64,000 nt of DNA from Streptomyces sp. KMM 9044 (GCF_024701375.2 NZ_CP113910.1:6200001-6264000), one strand, 5' to 3'; counted from the stretch's first letter, positions 29,174-38,351 are shown. Numbers and translations are program-made. The notes: generated by a model from the letters alone, not told the origin.

Positions 29174-30343
29174 TCAGGCCCGGGCCGCGGCGCCGTCACG
29201 CTCGGCAAAGGCCATGCCGAGTCGCTCTTTGAGGACGTCCAGGCCCTCGCAGTCAGCGTTCACCCGCTCGGCTATGTGGACCCGGTACAGCTCGGCCAGC
29301 TCCGCGTCGTCGACCTCGACCCCAAGCTCTCCCAGGAGGTGACGCAGCACGGCGCGCCCGGAGTGGCGCCCGATCAGCAGGGAGCGCTCACGGCCGAACC
29401 TGGTCGGCTCCACGTACTCGTACGTCGCCGGGTTGCGCAGCACGCCCTGCTGGTGGATACCCGCTGCCGTGCCGAAGGCGTAGGTGCCGAAGACGGCCTT
29501 GGTCCGCGGCTCAGGCAGCCGGATCACGTCACGGAGCGCGGAGTAGGCCGCGTACATGTCCTCGGTTGTGATGGTGGTGTAGAACCCGTAATGGTCCTTC
29601 TTGTAGAGGAGCAGAGCGGCCAGCTCCTCCAGGGGGGTGTTGCCCGCCCGTTCCCCGATGCCGCCCAGGGTGACCTGTGCCTCGTCGGCACCGGCCTGAA
29701 GACCGCTCACCGCGTTGGCGAGGGAGAGCCCGAAGTCGTTGTGACAGTGGGTGGAGACCCCCACCGACGGCGGCGCCCATTCCCGGAAGGCGGCGATGAC
29801 GTCGGCGTACTGGTCCGGTGTCGAGTACCCGCAGGTGTCCGCCGGTACGAGGCGTGTGGCGCCGGCCTCGACGGCACCCTCCGTGTAGGCCCGCAGGAGA
29901 TCGTGCTCGCCGCGACTGGCGTCCTCGATCGCGAGAGCGATGGACTCCACGCCGAGGGAGCGTGCGTAGGCCACGGCATCGACGACCTCACGGATGCCTT
30001 CGCGACGGCTGATCCCGCGCTTGTGTTCCAGGTGCAGGTCGCTGCCCGAGACGAGCACCTGGATCTCGTGCCGCTCCGTGCCGCCCGCCCGTACGGCGGT
30101 CTCGACATCCTCGCGGACCGCTCGGGAGAGGGTGGCGAATTGCGCCGTCGTCAGGTGCTGGGAGATTAGTTGGGCGGCTTCGAAGTCGCTGGGGGAGGAA
30201 GCCGGGAAACCCACTTCGATACGGTCGACGCCGAGCTTCTCCAGGAGGAGCGCGATATTCAACTTCTGCTTTGGAGACATGGCGTTTCCCGGCGCCTGTT
30301 CGCCGTCCCGCAGTGTTGTGTCAAAGGTGGTTATTCGGCGCAT
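29174..30343 (-). CDS. short alpha-isopropylmalate / homocitrate synthase-like enzyme
   Basis: 389 residues of DRE-TIM metallolyase: FDTTLRDGEQAPG at 6-18, GVSTHCHNDFGLSLAN around 195-210 and GGIGERAGNTPLEE. These enzymes add acetyl-CoA to a 2-keto acid. The protein stops just after the communication region and lacks the C-terminal regulatory (leucine-sensing) domain of full-length LeuA, as NifV/homocitrate synthases and dedicated chain-elongating paralogues do. It would therefore be feedback-insensitive. ATG at 30,343 follows GGGAGACCACCCC. It heads the leuA-leuC-leuD operon. Candidate substrates are aromatic or branched keto acids for an unusual NRPS residue, and the sequence alone does not decide. 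Confidence 0.87.
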   Translation of the reverse strand: MRRITTFDTTLRDGEQAPGNAMSPKQKLNIALLLEKLGVDRIEVGFPASSPSDFEAAQLISQHLTTAQFATLSRAVREDVETAVRAGGTERHEIQVLVSGSDLHLEHKRGISRREGIREVVDAVAYARSLGVESIALAIEDASRGEHDLLRAYTEGAVEAGATRLVPADTCGYSTPDQYADVIAAFREWAPPSVGVSTHCHNDFGLSLANAVSGLQAGADEAQVTLGGIGERAGNTPLEELAALLLYKKDHYGFYTTITTEDMYAAYSALRDVIRLPEPRTKAVFGTYAFGTAAGIHQQGVLRNPATYEYVEPTRFGRERSLLIGRHSGRAVLRHLLGELGVEVDDAELAELYRVHIAERVNADCEGLDVLKERLGMAFAERDGAAARA

Positions 30344-30466
30344 GGGGTGGTCTCCCTCGGTGAGCTCCGGCGTGCGGTTGGGGGAACGGCCGACGAACAC
30401 CCTGGACGGAGAGTCGCCCTGGCGCCGCGTCTGTGGGCGGGGCGTGAACTTGATCAAGGGTAGCCC

Positions 30467-30479
30467 ATCTCATTGAGAT
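30467..30479. promoter_or_regulatory. 13-bp palindrome upstream of the leuA-like operon
   Basis: ATCTCA-T-TGAGAT is a perfect inverted repeat about 125 bp upstream of the leuA-like start, in an AT-richer stretch than its surroundings. It could be an operator or part of the promoter region. The rest of 30,344-31,088 shows no gene that I can support. Confidence 0.35.
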
Positions 30480-31088
30480 ATTAGCTGAAGTCCTTGTTCT
30501 GGACAGCGACTTGATGATGGATCCCCGCCGTACTCGGTCGAGGGACGGCTGCGTGGGAGGCGGCGGAGGACACCGGCCACTTGAACTCACCGCCTCGCGC
30601 CGACGCAGGGGAGGGTCTGGCCCATACAAGTTTGTCCTTGCAGGATCGGCGTCCCAGAGCGGCAGGAAAAGATCTGCTACCGAATACCGCAACCTTGGAA
30701 TAGGTACCTGGTTCCAGCTGTCCGGGCGAAACTGGATCCGATGGTAGTTACGAGGCTCGGCGAAGCCCGAGAAGACAGAAGCTCGCGACCCTGGTTGTTA
30801 CCGCCCCAGGCGGGTGTCGTTGGCGGAGATGCCGTGCGCCCGCATGCCGAGATACTGATGGTCGTCCTTGTGGAGCAAGGCGCTCAGTCGTCGGCGATCT
30901 GAGGAGCCGGCGTGAAGTGCTCGCCGTCTGTCCCTGCGAGCAGGCTGTCGGACAGCATCGAGTGACCCACTCCGACGCGCACGCCCGGGGTGCGCCCATC
31001 TCGGCTGAGACGTGGGCAATCGGTCTCGTCCGGCAACGCTCGACCAGGCGACGGCGTCCCTCGACGGTGAGGGGCGCGTTCCGGTGTG

Positions 31089-31598
31089 TCAGGCAGTGGG
31101 GCCGGGCGCGGAGGGCCGTTTGGTGGTGTCCCGCTCGGAGATGGCCTCTGCCACCTCATCAAGGGCGGTGCGCAGGAAGGCGCCATATGCGTCCTGACGG
31201 AGGTTGGGGGCGTGCTCCTTGGCCGCGTTGATGTGGTCGGTGGCCGCATCGAAGGACCCGAGTCGGCGGTAGTTGTCGGCCAGGTTGAGGTGGAGGGAGG
31301 GGTAGAACCCGGCGATGCTGAGGCTGGCGTGGTGCTCTTGGACGCGCTGCTCGGTCACGGCGCCGGCAGCGTCCAGGGCTCGGACGTCCCAGGCGAGGGC
31401 CTGGGCAGGATCTTCGTAGAGATCTGCCAGATAGTGGGCGACTGAGCAACGGTGCAGCGGGTCGCCGGTGACGCCGATCACCGACCACAGGTGCAGAAGC
31501 TTCTGTCGGGCGGAAAGAGTGTTGCCCGTTCGGCCTTCGGTAACGGCCTGGCCGATGGCTTCCATGGTCGGGTCGGGACTGGCGGGTGCGGTAAGCAT
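31089..31598 (-). CDS. tetratricopeptide-like hypothetical protein
   Basis: 169 residues rich in helical repeats. LHRCSVAHYLADLYEDPAQALAWD and FYPSLHLNLADNYRRLGSFDAATDHINAAKEHA have the size and Ala/Leu/Tyr spacing of TPR units. There is no signal peptide or enzymatic motif. Small TPR proteins of this kind are common in Streptomyces and have no firmly known role. ATG 31,598. It is isolated, with a long untranslated stretch upstream and transposon debris beyond that. Nothing ties it to the peptide cluster. Confidence 0.6.
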   Translation of the reverse strand: MLTAPASPDPTMEAIGQAVTEGRTGNTLSARQKLLHLWSVIGVTGDPLHRCSVAHYLADLYEDPAQALAWDVRALDAAGAVTEQRVQEHHASLSIAGFYPSLHLNLADNYRRLGSFDAATDHINAAKEHAPNLRQDAYGAFLRTALDEVAEAISERDTTKRPSAPGPTA

Positions 31599-31934
31599 GA
31601 AGTGTTCCTCGTTGTCGTTCTGAGGATGAGTGGTCGACCTTGACGGGCATGGCCAGGGCGGTGAGATCGCCGCGGTCGGCGGAGCGGATGGTGACGGGCC
31701 CGTCGTGTCCCCGCGGGGTTGCGCAGTACGTCGGGACCGATGGCTGTGCTCACGGCGGGATAGAGCGTGGTCATCTCGAACCGGATATGGAGAGCCCCGC
31801 CCGTCACGGTGGCGGGGAGCTGGACACTAGGTGGCTCGTCGTTCGGGGCCGGACGTTCACTCCGTGATCGGAGACGTACAGCGCCACGCGTTCGCCGCGG
31901 TGTTCTTCCAGAGCGCGCAGCAGAAGATCATTAA

Positions 31935-32833
31935 GAGGTCCTAACAAGGGCGTTGGACGAGTCGGTGGGTGATGGGCCGGTGGCGAGACCGAGGAAGGGT
32001 TCCTGGATGTCATCGCGTCGTTCCCAGCGGATGCGGATGCGGATGCGGAAGTGTGGGAAGCCGTGGAGCCAGGGCGATGGTGCGCTCGCCCCCCCAGCGG
32101 TGAACGCCGAGGCCGGAGCCGTGCGGCACTCCGCGGCGGGCGATGACCGGTTTGATGCCTTGAGCCCGGACCAGGCGGCGGTACTCGTCGTGGTCATAGC
32201 CGCGGTCGCCGAGAAGGACGTCAGGCCGCTGACGTGGTCGTCCGACAAGTCCAGGGACGGAGGGAGTCTTCGTCCGGAGGGGCATCAGCTGGGAGACGTC
32301 GTTGCGGTTTCCGCCGGTCAGGGAAATCGCGAGTGGGATGCCCTGCCCGTCGACGAGGATGTGGTGCTTGCTGCCCGGCCGTGCGCGGTCAACCAGGCTG
32401 GACCCGCTTTTGGGCCTCGCCGAGCGGCCCGCACATGGGAGGAGTCGATCACCGCCCGCGACCAGTCCAGCCGTTTCGCCGCTCGCAGCCTTGCCAACAG
32501 CACGACGTGGAGCCGGTCCCAGACGCCAGCCTCGTTCCAGGCCGTAAGCCGACGCAAGCATGTCATGCCCGAACCGAAGCCCGTCTCCTGCGGCAGGAAC
32601 CTTCACTGGGTCCCCGGTATGCAGCACAAACAGGATCCCGCACAGCGCTTGGCGGTCAGGCATTCTCGGCCGACCGGTCACCAGTTTCGGCCCCGCATTA
32701 GGCAAAAAAGGCTCGATCAGCGACCACGGTTCATCCGAGGCGACCCACAGACGCGACTCTCTCTTCCCCACGAACAACCCAACGAGCATCCAAGTCAACA
32801 GTCACAGCACCAGCGACTTCTGTATGGGATCTC
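31935..32833 (-). mobile_element. IS5-family (IS427-type) element, decayed
   Basis: About 899 bp bounded by imperfect inverted ends (GAGGTCCTA at 31935, and GGGATCTC ending at 32833), with TAA on both sides (31932-31934 and 32834-32836), fitting a TNA target duplication. It carries the broken transposase described separately. It directly abuts the ISAzo13-family element on its right. Confidence 0.7.
31953..32789 (-). pseudogene. IS427-type transposase, multiply frameshifted
   Basis: The order of recognisable pieces on the minus strand is EPWSLIEPFLP, LPQETGFGSGMTC, AVIDSSHVRAARRGPKAGP, VDRARPGSKHHILVDGQGIP, DVLLGDRGYD and RWERRDDIQEPFLGLA. They lie in different frames. An extra base near 32,608 and another near 32,082 break the frame, and a hexanucleotide GCGGAT repeat near 32,030-32,047 has expanded into RIRIRIRW. 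The change at CCCAAAAGC near 32,408 is the usual programmed -1 frameshift of this group and is not damage. The protein is therefore inactive. Confidence 0.75.
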
Positions 32834-32850
32834 TAAGGGCTTGCCGGGAA

Positions 32851-33339
32851 TCAACACGTCGGTTTGATCTTGTTTTTGTCGAGGTCGAGGTATCTCGCGA
32901 TGTCAGTCGGTGTGCGGAAGCGGGCGGTCGAGGCGGGGATGTGAACTCCGTGGGCTTCCAGGATCGGGCGGACGTCTTTCGCTGCGCGGCTGATGGTCAT
33001 GGCGGTGGTGTTGAAGAGCTGGCCCAGAAGGTCCATGGTCGCGAGTTTTCGCAGGTGGAGCACTGTGGCGAGGACCTGGTCGGCTGAGGTGAGCTTGGGT
33101 TTGGCGCCTGTGCCGGGGGCCACCAGGCGTTCGTGGCCTCTGCGGGTGCGGAGCACTTGCTCGCGTTGAATCTCCATCGCTGGAGTCAGCACGTCGATGA
33201 GTTCGTTGAGCTGCCGGCGGGTCATCCCGGTCAGTTCCGGGTCCTGTAGCGAACGCCGCGTGAGGCGGGCCGGTCCGTCCGCCAGGGCCTCGTCCTGTGT
33301 GCTGGTGGTGGTCGCCGTGTCCGTCGGGCGCTGGGGGTG
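32851..33339 (-). CDS. ISAzo13-family transposase, 3-prime exon
   Basis: C-terminal 162 residues beginning HPQRPTDTATTTS and ending DKNKIKPTC. The region MTRRQLNELIDVLTPAM and KPKLTSADQVLATVLHLRK form the C-terminal extension normally continuous with the DDE domain. Joined at codon level with the 5-prime exon (…WNYTL + HPQ…), it gives a transposase of about 560 residues. The open frame has no start of its own at this boundary. ATG 33,225 could give a truncated product. Confidence 0.75.
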   Translation of the reverse strand, partial: HPQRPTDTATTTSTQDEALADGPARLTRRSLQDPELTGMTRRQLNELIDVLTPAMEIQREQVLRTRRGHERLVAPGTGAKPKLTSADQVLATVLHLRKLATMDLLGQLFNTTAMTISRAAKDVRPILEAHGVHIPASTARFRTPTDIARYLDLDKNKIKPTC

Positions 33340-33399
33340 GTGAAGTCGGCCCGAAGCGCGGTCTCATCTTTCGATTGAGCCGTTTCTTCGGGCCGCTTC

Positions 33400-33438
33400 C
33401 CGCACCCGGCGTGCCACTCTCATGGCACCGGGCGCTCC
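33400..33438 (-). ncRNA. group II intron domain V hairpin
   Basis: The minus-strand sequence folds as GAGCGCCCGG-TGCCA, loop TGAGAG, TGGCA, CG bulge, then CCGGGTGC. This is the domain V shape with the AGC catalytic triad at its base and a two-base bulge. A second hairpin with arms CGGCCCGAAG and CTTCGGGCCG (about 33347-33396) is domain VI, which carries the branch-point adenosine in this class of RNA. Confidence 0.75.
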
Positions 33439-33469
33439 ACAAGTCCCGCTTTGCTGTCGATGATCGTCC

Positions 33470-34909
33470 TCATGCCATGGTCGGCCAGGGGGAAGGGATA
33501 GCCGCGCCCCGGTAGCGGTAGCGCGTTGTGCGCACCTTTCCGGGATCGAACAGCGTCCGTTCCTCCCCAGTCGGCCACCAGCCTCCCCCGCAGTAGCGGC
33601 GGCGGAGGTCCTTCCAGGTGATCCGGCGATGTTTGCGGCGCAGCCATTTCATGACCTGGCTCCATGTGTACGAGCTCAGGTATTGGAATGTCGCGCTGGA
33701 CACGCCGGGTCGGAAGTAGGCGCACCAGCCCGGCAGCATCCGGTTGAGCTGGATGAGCTGGATGAGCAGGGTGTCAAGCGGCTGGTTTGTGGCCATCTTC
33801 CGGCACGTCGTCTTGGCCTTGCCCATCACAGCCGCGAGGGCCTTGCGTGAGGGGTAGGTGTAGACGTAGTACCGGCTGGTTCCTCGTTTGCGGTGGCGCT
33901 GGATGTGCCACCCGAGGAAGTCCAGTCCCTCATCGATGTGGGTGATCAGGGTCTTCTCCGGGGACAAGCGCAGGCTCATCGTGGACAAGACCCCTGCGAT
34001 CTCCTCGCGCAGGGCTTCGGCATCGCCCTCGGTGCCGTGGACCATCAGGCACCAGTCGTCCGCATACCTGGAAATACGGTAGTTGGGAAGACCTTGACGG
34101 CGACGCTGTTCCCGCCCCAGCTTGCTGCTTCCGGGTCCTCCCGGCCCCTGGGCGACGTACTCGTCCAGGACCGACAGGGCCACGTTGCTGAGCAACGGCG
34201 ACAAGATCGAACCCTGCGGGGTTCCGGCGCTGGTTTCTCGCAGCACGCGATCCTCACCGAGGATGCCTGCCTTGAGGAACGCCTTCACCAGGTCAAGAAC
34301 GCGTTTGTCCCCGATCCGAAGCCGCACCCGGTCCAGCAGGGCCGGATGCGAAATCTCGTCGAAGCAGGCTTTGATGTCACCTTCCACGATCCACTCATAT
34401 CCGTGGGACGTGAAGTGGCGGACCTCGGCCACCGCGTCGTGAGCCCGGCGGTTCGGACGGAACCCGTAGGAGCACGGGAGGAAATCCGCCTCGAAAATCG
34501 GCTCCAGCACCAGCTTCAAGGACGCCTGCACCACCCGGTCGGCGATTGTCGCGATCCCCAGGCGGCGCAGCTTGCCGCCCGTCTTGGGGATCATTCGCTC
34601 CCGCACCGGCAGCGGACGGAAACTACGATCCTTGATCGAGCCTCGTAGTGCGTCGAGGAACTCCTCAACGCCCGTCCGCTCCGCGATGGACGCCGCTGTG
34701 CGGCCATCCACCCCGGCGGTCTTGGCACCCTTGTTAACCCGCACCCGATCCCACGCGACCAGCAAGAACGCGGGATCGGCACAGAGGTTGAAGAGGTCAT
34801 CGAACCTGCGATGAGGATCATCACGGGCCCAACGGTGCAGCTTGGCCTGGATCTCCAGTACCCGGCGCTCCGCCTCATACGTGGCGTGCTCCAGTTCGTC
34901 GGTATTCAC
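33470..34909 (-). CDS. ltrA: group II intron-encoded reverse transcriptase/maturase
   Basis: 479 residues from GTG 34,909, preceded by GGGAGGTCATC. RT motifs in order: NKGAKTAGVDG, YGFRPNRRAHDAV, IVEGDIKACFDEI, GTPQGSILSPLLSNV and the catalytic YADDWCLMVHG near 295. The maturase (X) domain follows, with SRKALAAVMGKAK and NRMLPGWCAYFR, and the protein ends with a basic region WLRRKHRRITWKDLRRRY. There is no HNH endonuclease domain, so the intron would move through nicked or replicating DNA rather than second-strand cleavage. All motifs look intact. Confidence 0.92.
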   Translation of the reverse strand: MNTDELEHATYEAERRVLEIQAKLHRWARDDPHRRFDDLFNLCADPAFLLVAWDRVRVNKGAKTAGVDGRTAASIAERTGVEEFLDALRGSIKDRSFRPLPVRERMIPKTGGKLRRLGIATIADRVVQASLKLVLEPIFEADFLPCSYGFRPNRRAHDAVAEVRHFTSHGYEWIVEGDIKACFDEISHPALLDRVRLRIGDKRVLDLVKAFLKAGILGEDRVLRETSAGTPQGSILSPLLSNVALSVLDEYVAQGPGGPGSSKLGREQRRRQGLPNYRISRYADDWCLMVHGTEGDAEALREEIAGVLSTMSLRLSPEKTLITHIDEGLDFLGWHIQRHRKRGTSRYYVYTYPSRKALAAVMGKAKTTCRKMATNQPLDTLLIQLIQLNRMLPGWCAYFRPGVSSATFQYLSSYTWSQVMKWLRRKHRRITWKDLRRRYCGGGWWPTGEERTLFDPGKVRTTRYRYRGAAIPSPWPTMA

Positions 34910-35507
34910 CGATGACCTCCCGGTCTTCCAGTTCCTCGACTGCTGAGTTGCTGGCCCCCTTCGCCATGTGCGCGCCATTAACACGCTCGGACTACTACGG
35001 GGCCTCCGCCACGTCCTGGCATCGTCAGCCGACGACGGGCCTTGCCCTCCGCCTGGCTGGATGCCAGACGGGAAGGGCGACACCAGGACGCTTCCCACGT
35101 TCACCACCAACCGGTTGACGAGCGAGCCGTCCAGCTCTACCCCGACAGCATCGCCACGCCTACGCCGCAGGCTTTCAACGTGGCCTCCCCACCGACACCC
35201 TGAAGTCGGCTTCGGAGTCGCCTCCCGAAGGAGGCGTGCGCTGCACCCGGCCCATATCCTCCAGATTGGAGCCGGTGGAACTCTTACGGGGCGTCAGGCA
35301 CTGGTTCCTCTCGTACGGCGTCTCGTCTTGCTTGCCGGACCCGCGCCGTCTGGAAGTACCGACGCGTCCCGTCGTTGTCAGGGCTGCTCCCACCTCCGCG
35401 TGCATCTCCATGCATCGGCTGCCCTCAGCTTCACCAGCCTGATGCGACAGGCCGGCGGTAGGGGTCTTTCACCCCTACCCGGTATCAAGTGGCGCCTCGT
35501 GGCGCAC

Positions 35508-36701
35508 GAGGGTGTAGTTCCAGTCGCCGTGGAAGCGGTGGCGGGTGATGGGCAGGGCGGCGATCTCGTCGTCGCTGACGCGGATGCCGGTGGGGTACCC
35601 ACCGGCATCCAGTTCGGCCTGGACCGTGAGGCCGGTGCGGCTGGTGGTCGCGGCGATGGTCTGGAGCATGACTTCGTGGCTGGTCAGGGGCCTGCCTCGC
35701 CAGTTCATGGTGATGTGGGAGAACAGCCGGTGCTCGATCTTGTTCCACTTCGAGGTGCCGGGCGGAAGGTGACACACCGTGATCTCAAGGCCGGTCTCGG
35801 CGGCGAGGTCGGCGAGCTGGGTCTTCCAGCCCCGGGTGCGGTAGCCGTTGGAGCCGCCACCGTCAGCGGTGATCAGCAGCCGGCGGGCGCCGGGGTAGTC
35901 GTGCCGGCCGACCGCCTGCCACCAGCGGCGGATCGAGGCGACGGCGTACGCCGCCGTGTCGTGATCGGTGCCGATGCTGACCCAGCCGGTGTTCGCCGTC
36001 ATGTCGTAAATTCCGTAGGGAACTGCCTTGGCGGCCTGGCCGGGGAAGTCGTGCGCCTTGACCCTCACGGGCTGTCCTGCGGGCTGCCATTCATGGCCGG
36101 CGTTCTTATAGTGGCCGATCAGTTCCTTCTTCTTGCTGTCCACGCTGATCACCGGGTCACCGGCGTCCCTGTGCTCTCGCGCCTGCTCGTTGAGGTAGTG
36201 AAACTGGGCGTCCCTGTCGGGGTGCTGCGCGCCTTCGATGGTCTTGGCGTTGGCCTGCAGACTGAAGCCCTCCTCCCGCAGCAGGCCGGCGACCGTGTCG
36301 GCGGAGACCCGGTGCCCCTGCCGGGTCAGCTCCGCCGCCAGCTTCCGGGTCGACTTCGTCGTCCACCGCAGCGGCGACATCGGATCACCCCGCTCATCGG
36401 GCTCTACCAACGCAAGCAGAGCCGGACGCAGCCCCGGATCAAGGTCCACGGCCTTCTCCCGGCCTCCACCAGGACGACGAACCCGCCCCAACAGAGCTTG
36501 ACCCGAAGCTAGTTCAGCCGCACCGCGCGAGACCGTGCCCTCCCGAACGCCGGCCGCGGCAGCGACCAGTCTCATCCCACCATGCCCCAGCGACAGTGCT
36601 TCCGCCCCTATGGCCAGCCGACGCTGACGCTCGTCCAGATGCGGCAACAACACCTGGAACTTCGCCGCCAGGACATCCTCGGCCCCCTCCGGTCTCCCCA
36701 T
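35508..36701 (-). CDS. ISAzo13-family transposase, 5-prime exon
   Basis: About 398 residues carrying the DDE catalytic core: PVISVDSKKKELIGHYKNAG, ITADGGGSNGYRTRGWK, and PPGTSKWNKIEHRLFSHI. The last exon codons give HRFHGDWNYTL, at the intron boundary. Unspliced reading continues 11 residues into the intron to a stop at 35,475. ATG 36,701 (MGRPEGAEDV) is chosen, though an upstream in-frame start at 36,734 is possible and no strong ribosome-binding site decides. Confidence 0.82.
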
Positions 36702-36758
36702 ACCAGAACAACGAGCCCGCCTGCCGGAAGCCACGACTTGTTTCCCGGCAAGCCCTAA

Positions 36759-37656
36759 GAGCTCGTAACACGATCATGATTGGGCCTTCTTGAGTCGTCT
36801 CCAGCAGATGAGGCTGCAGGCGAGGGAGACGAAGGCGTCGTGGAGTTCAGTTCGGCGTTCCCAGCGGACTGCGAGGCGTTTGAAGTGGTGGAGCAGGGCG
36901 AAGGTCTGCTCCACGACGTAGCGGAGCTTGCCGATGCCCTTGATGTTGGGTGATCCCTTGCGGGAGATTACGGGCAGGATCCGCCGGTGACGGAGCTCGT
37001 CGCGGTGTGCGTTGGAGTCGTAGCCCTTGTCGCCGAGCAGGGCGTCGGGCCGTCGGCGGGGGCGGCCTGGACGGCCCGAGACGGGAGGGATCCCGTCGAC
37101 CAGCGCGAGGGTCTGGGTGACATCGTTAACGTTGGCCGCGGTCGTGATGACTTTGAGCGGGATGCCGCGTCCGTCGCAGATCAGGTGGTGTTTGCTGCCC
37201 GTCTTCCGCCGGTCGACCGGCGACGGACCGGTGTCGGCGCTCCCTTTTTCGCGCGGATGTGGGAACCGTCCACACACGCACGTGACCAGTCGAGTTGGCC
37301 GGCCGCGTTCAGCTCAGCGAGCAGGACTCGGTGCAACTGGTCAAAGACCCCTGCCTTCTGCCACCGGTCCAGCCGGTGCCAGCACGTCTGTCCCGAGCCG
37401 AACCCCAGCTCCGAGGGCAGGAGTTGCCAGGCTATGTCGTTGTGGAGGACGAACAGGATGCCCTGCAGGCAGAGCCGGTCCGACACCGGCCGCGGCCCGG
37501 GCGACCGCTCCGGCCCCGGCGGCAGCAACGGTTCAATCAGAGCCCACAACTCATCGTCCACGATCCACGGTCGAGTACCCACACCTCACGAACGGCCGAA
37601 TCATCACACCGGTCACGGCCTACCCGGCCGTTTCAACAAGATCGTGTTACGAGCTC
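36759..37656 (-). mobile_element. IS427-type (IS5 family) insertion sequence, apparently intact
   Basis: 898 bp with perfect 17-bp terminal inverted repeats (GAGCTCGTAACACGATC at 36759-36775 and its complement at 37640-37656). The left flank is TAA and the right flank TCA, so no matching target duplication remains. It encodes one transposase in two overlapping frames. Its right end interrupts a hypothetical gene at 37657. Confidence 0.85.
36774..37582 (-). CDS. IS427-type transposase made by programmed -1 frameshift (orfA 37181-37582, orfB 36774-37277)
   Basis: OrfA (133 residues, GTG 37,582) contains DELWALIEPLLPPG, LGFGSGQTCWHRL and LDWSRACVDGSHIRAKKG. OrfB continues with DTGPSPVDRRKTGSKHHLICDG, DALLGDKGYDSNAHRDELR and YVVEQTFALLHHFKRLAVRWERR. 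The frames overlap at GCGAAAAAGGGAG, a typical slippery run where a -1 shift joins RAKKG to GSADTGPSP and supplies all DDE residues. No further frame damage was seen, in contrast to its relative at 31,935. Confidence 0.85.
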
Positions 37657-38056
37657 TCAGGAGTGGACGCCCGGGGGCAAGGTCCGTGACGGCGTGGAGA
37701 CGTCGTGGGACAAGGGCAGCGTCGGGGGCTGGATCCAGACGTTCGGCGGTGGGGCGGTCAGCGTCTCGTTCTTCGTCTGGATCCGCGACGTCGACGAGTC
37801 GGGCTACTTCGACGACCTGGATGCCGTCTACGAGCAGGGGGAGCAGGTGCTGGCCAACTTCCTCCCCGAGATCGAGGAGTCCCCGCTTGCCGGCCACCTC
37901 ATCGAGGCCGAGGTGACGGAGGCGGACAGGGACGAGTTCATCAAGCTGAAGAAGTGGACACTCGACGTCCGGATTCTGACCGCCGGTGTGATCCAGCATG
38001 ACACCGATCTTCCGGTGATGGTCATGGTGGTGCTGGAGGAGCCCGGCGCTGCCTGA
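37657..38056 (+). pseudogene. 3-prime remnant of a hypothetical gene cut by the insertion sequence
   Basis: An open frame runs from the edge of the insertion sequence to the stop at 38,056 and encodes about 130 residues, with GGWIQTFGGGAVSVSFFVWI, DESGYFDDLDAVYEQGEQVL and LDVRILTAGVIQHDTDLP. I recognise no family. The frame continues leftward into the insertion sequence without a plausible start, so the N-terminus is lost. A GTG at 37,694 could still start a short product but has no ribosome-binding site. Confidence 0.45.
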
Positions 38057-38351
38057 CTGAGCCTGTACGCCAGGGCGCCCGCGTCTCCATCCGATGCCGG
38101 GCCCGCCCTGGCGTACGCGAATCATGGTGGCGAGACCGGGCATCTAAAGACGAGGCTTCGCCGCTGCGGACCGATGCGATGGCGTTGCAGACGATCCCCG
38201 GAGCACAGCGTTGTCGGGCGAGGAGAACGTCAGGGACGGCGTCGGAGAGTCGGACGTCGTAGCTGCAGCCTGCAGCCCGCGGGCAAGGGGGCGGGCGCAG
38301 GTCATCCAGACGGAGGTCTGGCGTCCCCTACGAGTAGGACTTCGTCTTTCG

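Larger units (their letters stand above)
33340..35507 (-). mobile_element. group II intron (2,168 bp) inside the ISAzo13 transposase gene
   Basis: On the minus strand the 5-prime end reads GTGCGCC at 35507, matching the GUGYG consensus. The 3-prime end reads CCGACTTCAC, ending at 33340. A domain V hairpin and an adjacent domain VI hairpin lie just before it, and a reverse transcriptase gene sits in the middle. The 3-prime end at 33340 was chosen because it restores reading between codons Leu (CTC) and His (CAC) of the transposase. An end at 33346 (CCGAC) would shift the frame. Excision by splicing should therefore give functional transposase mRNA. Confidence 0.8.
32837..36755 (-). mobile_element. 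ISAzo13-family element interrupted by a group II intron
   Basis: Terminal inverted repeats begin GGGCTTGCCGGGAA at 32837 and, inverted, end at 36755. TAA flanks each end (32834-32836 and 36756-36758). The element encodes one transposase split into two exons by the intron at 33340-35507. Without the intron it would be about 1.75 kb. It is sandwiched directly between two IS427-type elements. Confidence 0.8.

Noticed and set aside
27554..30169. Long plus-strand open frame across leuD/leuC/leuA
   Set aside because: It is a mirror of three well-recognised minus-strand genes and has no domain of its own.
30480..31088. Small open frames between the leuA-like gene and the TPR gene
   Set aside because: No ribosome-binding site, no domain and no codon bias supports them.
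31804..31934. Minus-strand fragment with LLRALEEHRGERVALYVSDHG beside the first insertion sequence
   Set aside because: Too short to assign. It could be the tail of a gene cut by the element, but it has no recognisable family or start.
33340..33346. Alternative intron 3-prime end at 33346 (CCGAC)
   Set aside because: It would leave the transposase exons out of frame, while the end at 33340 joins them at a codon border.
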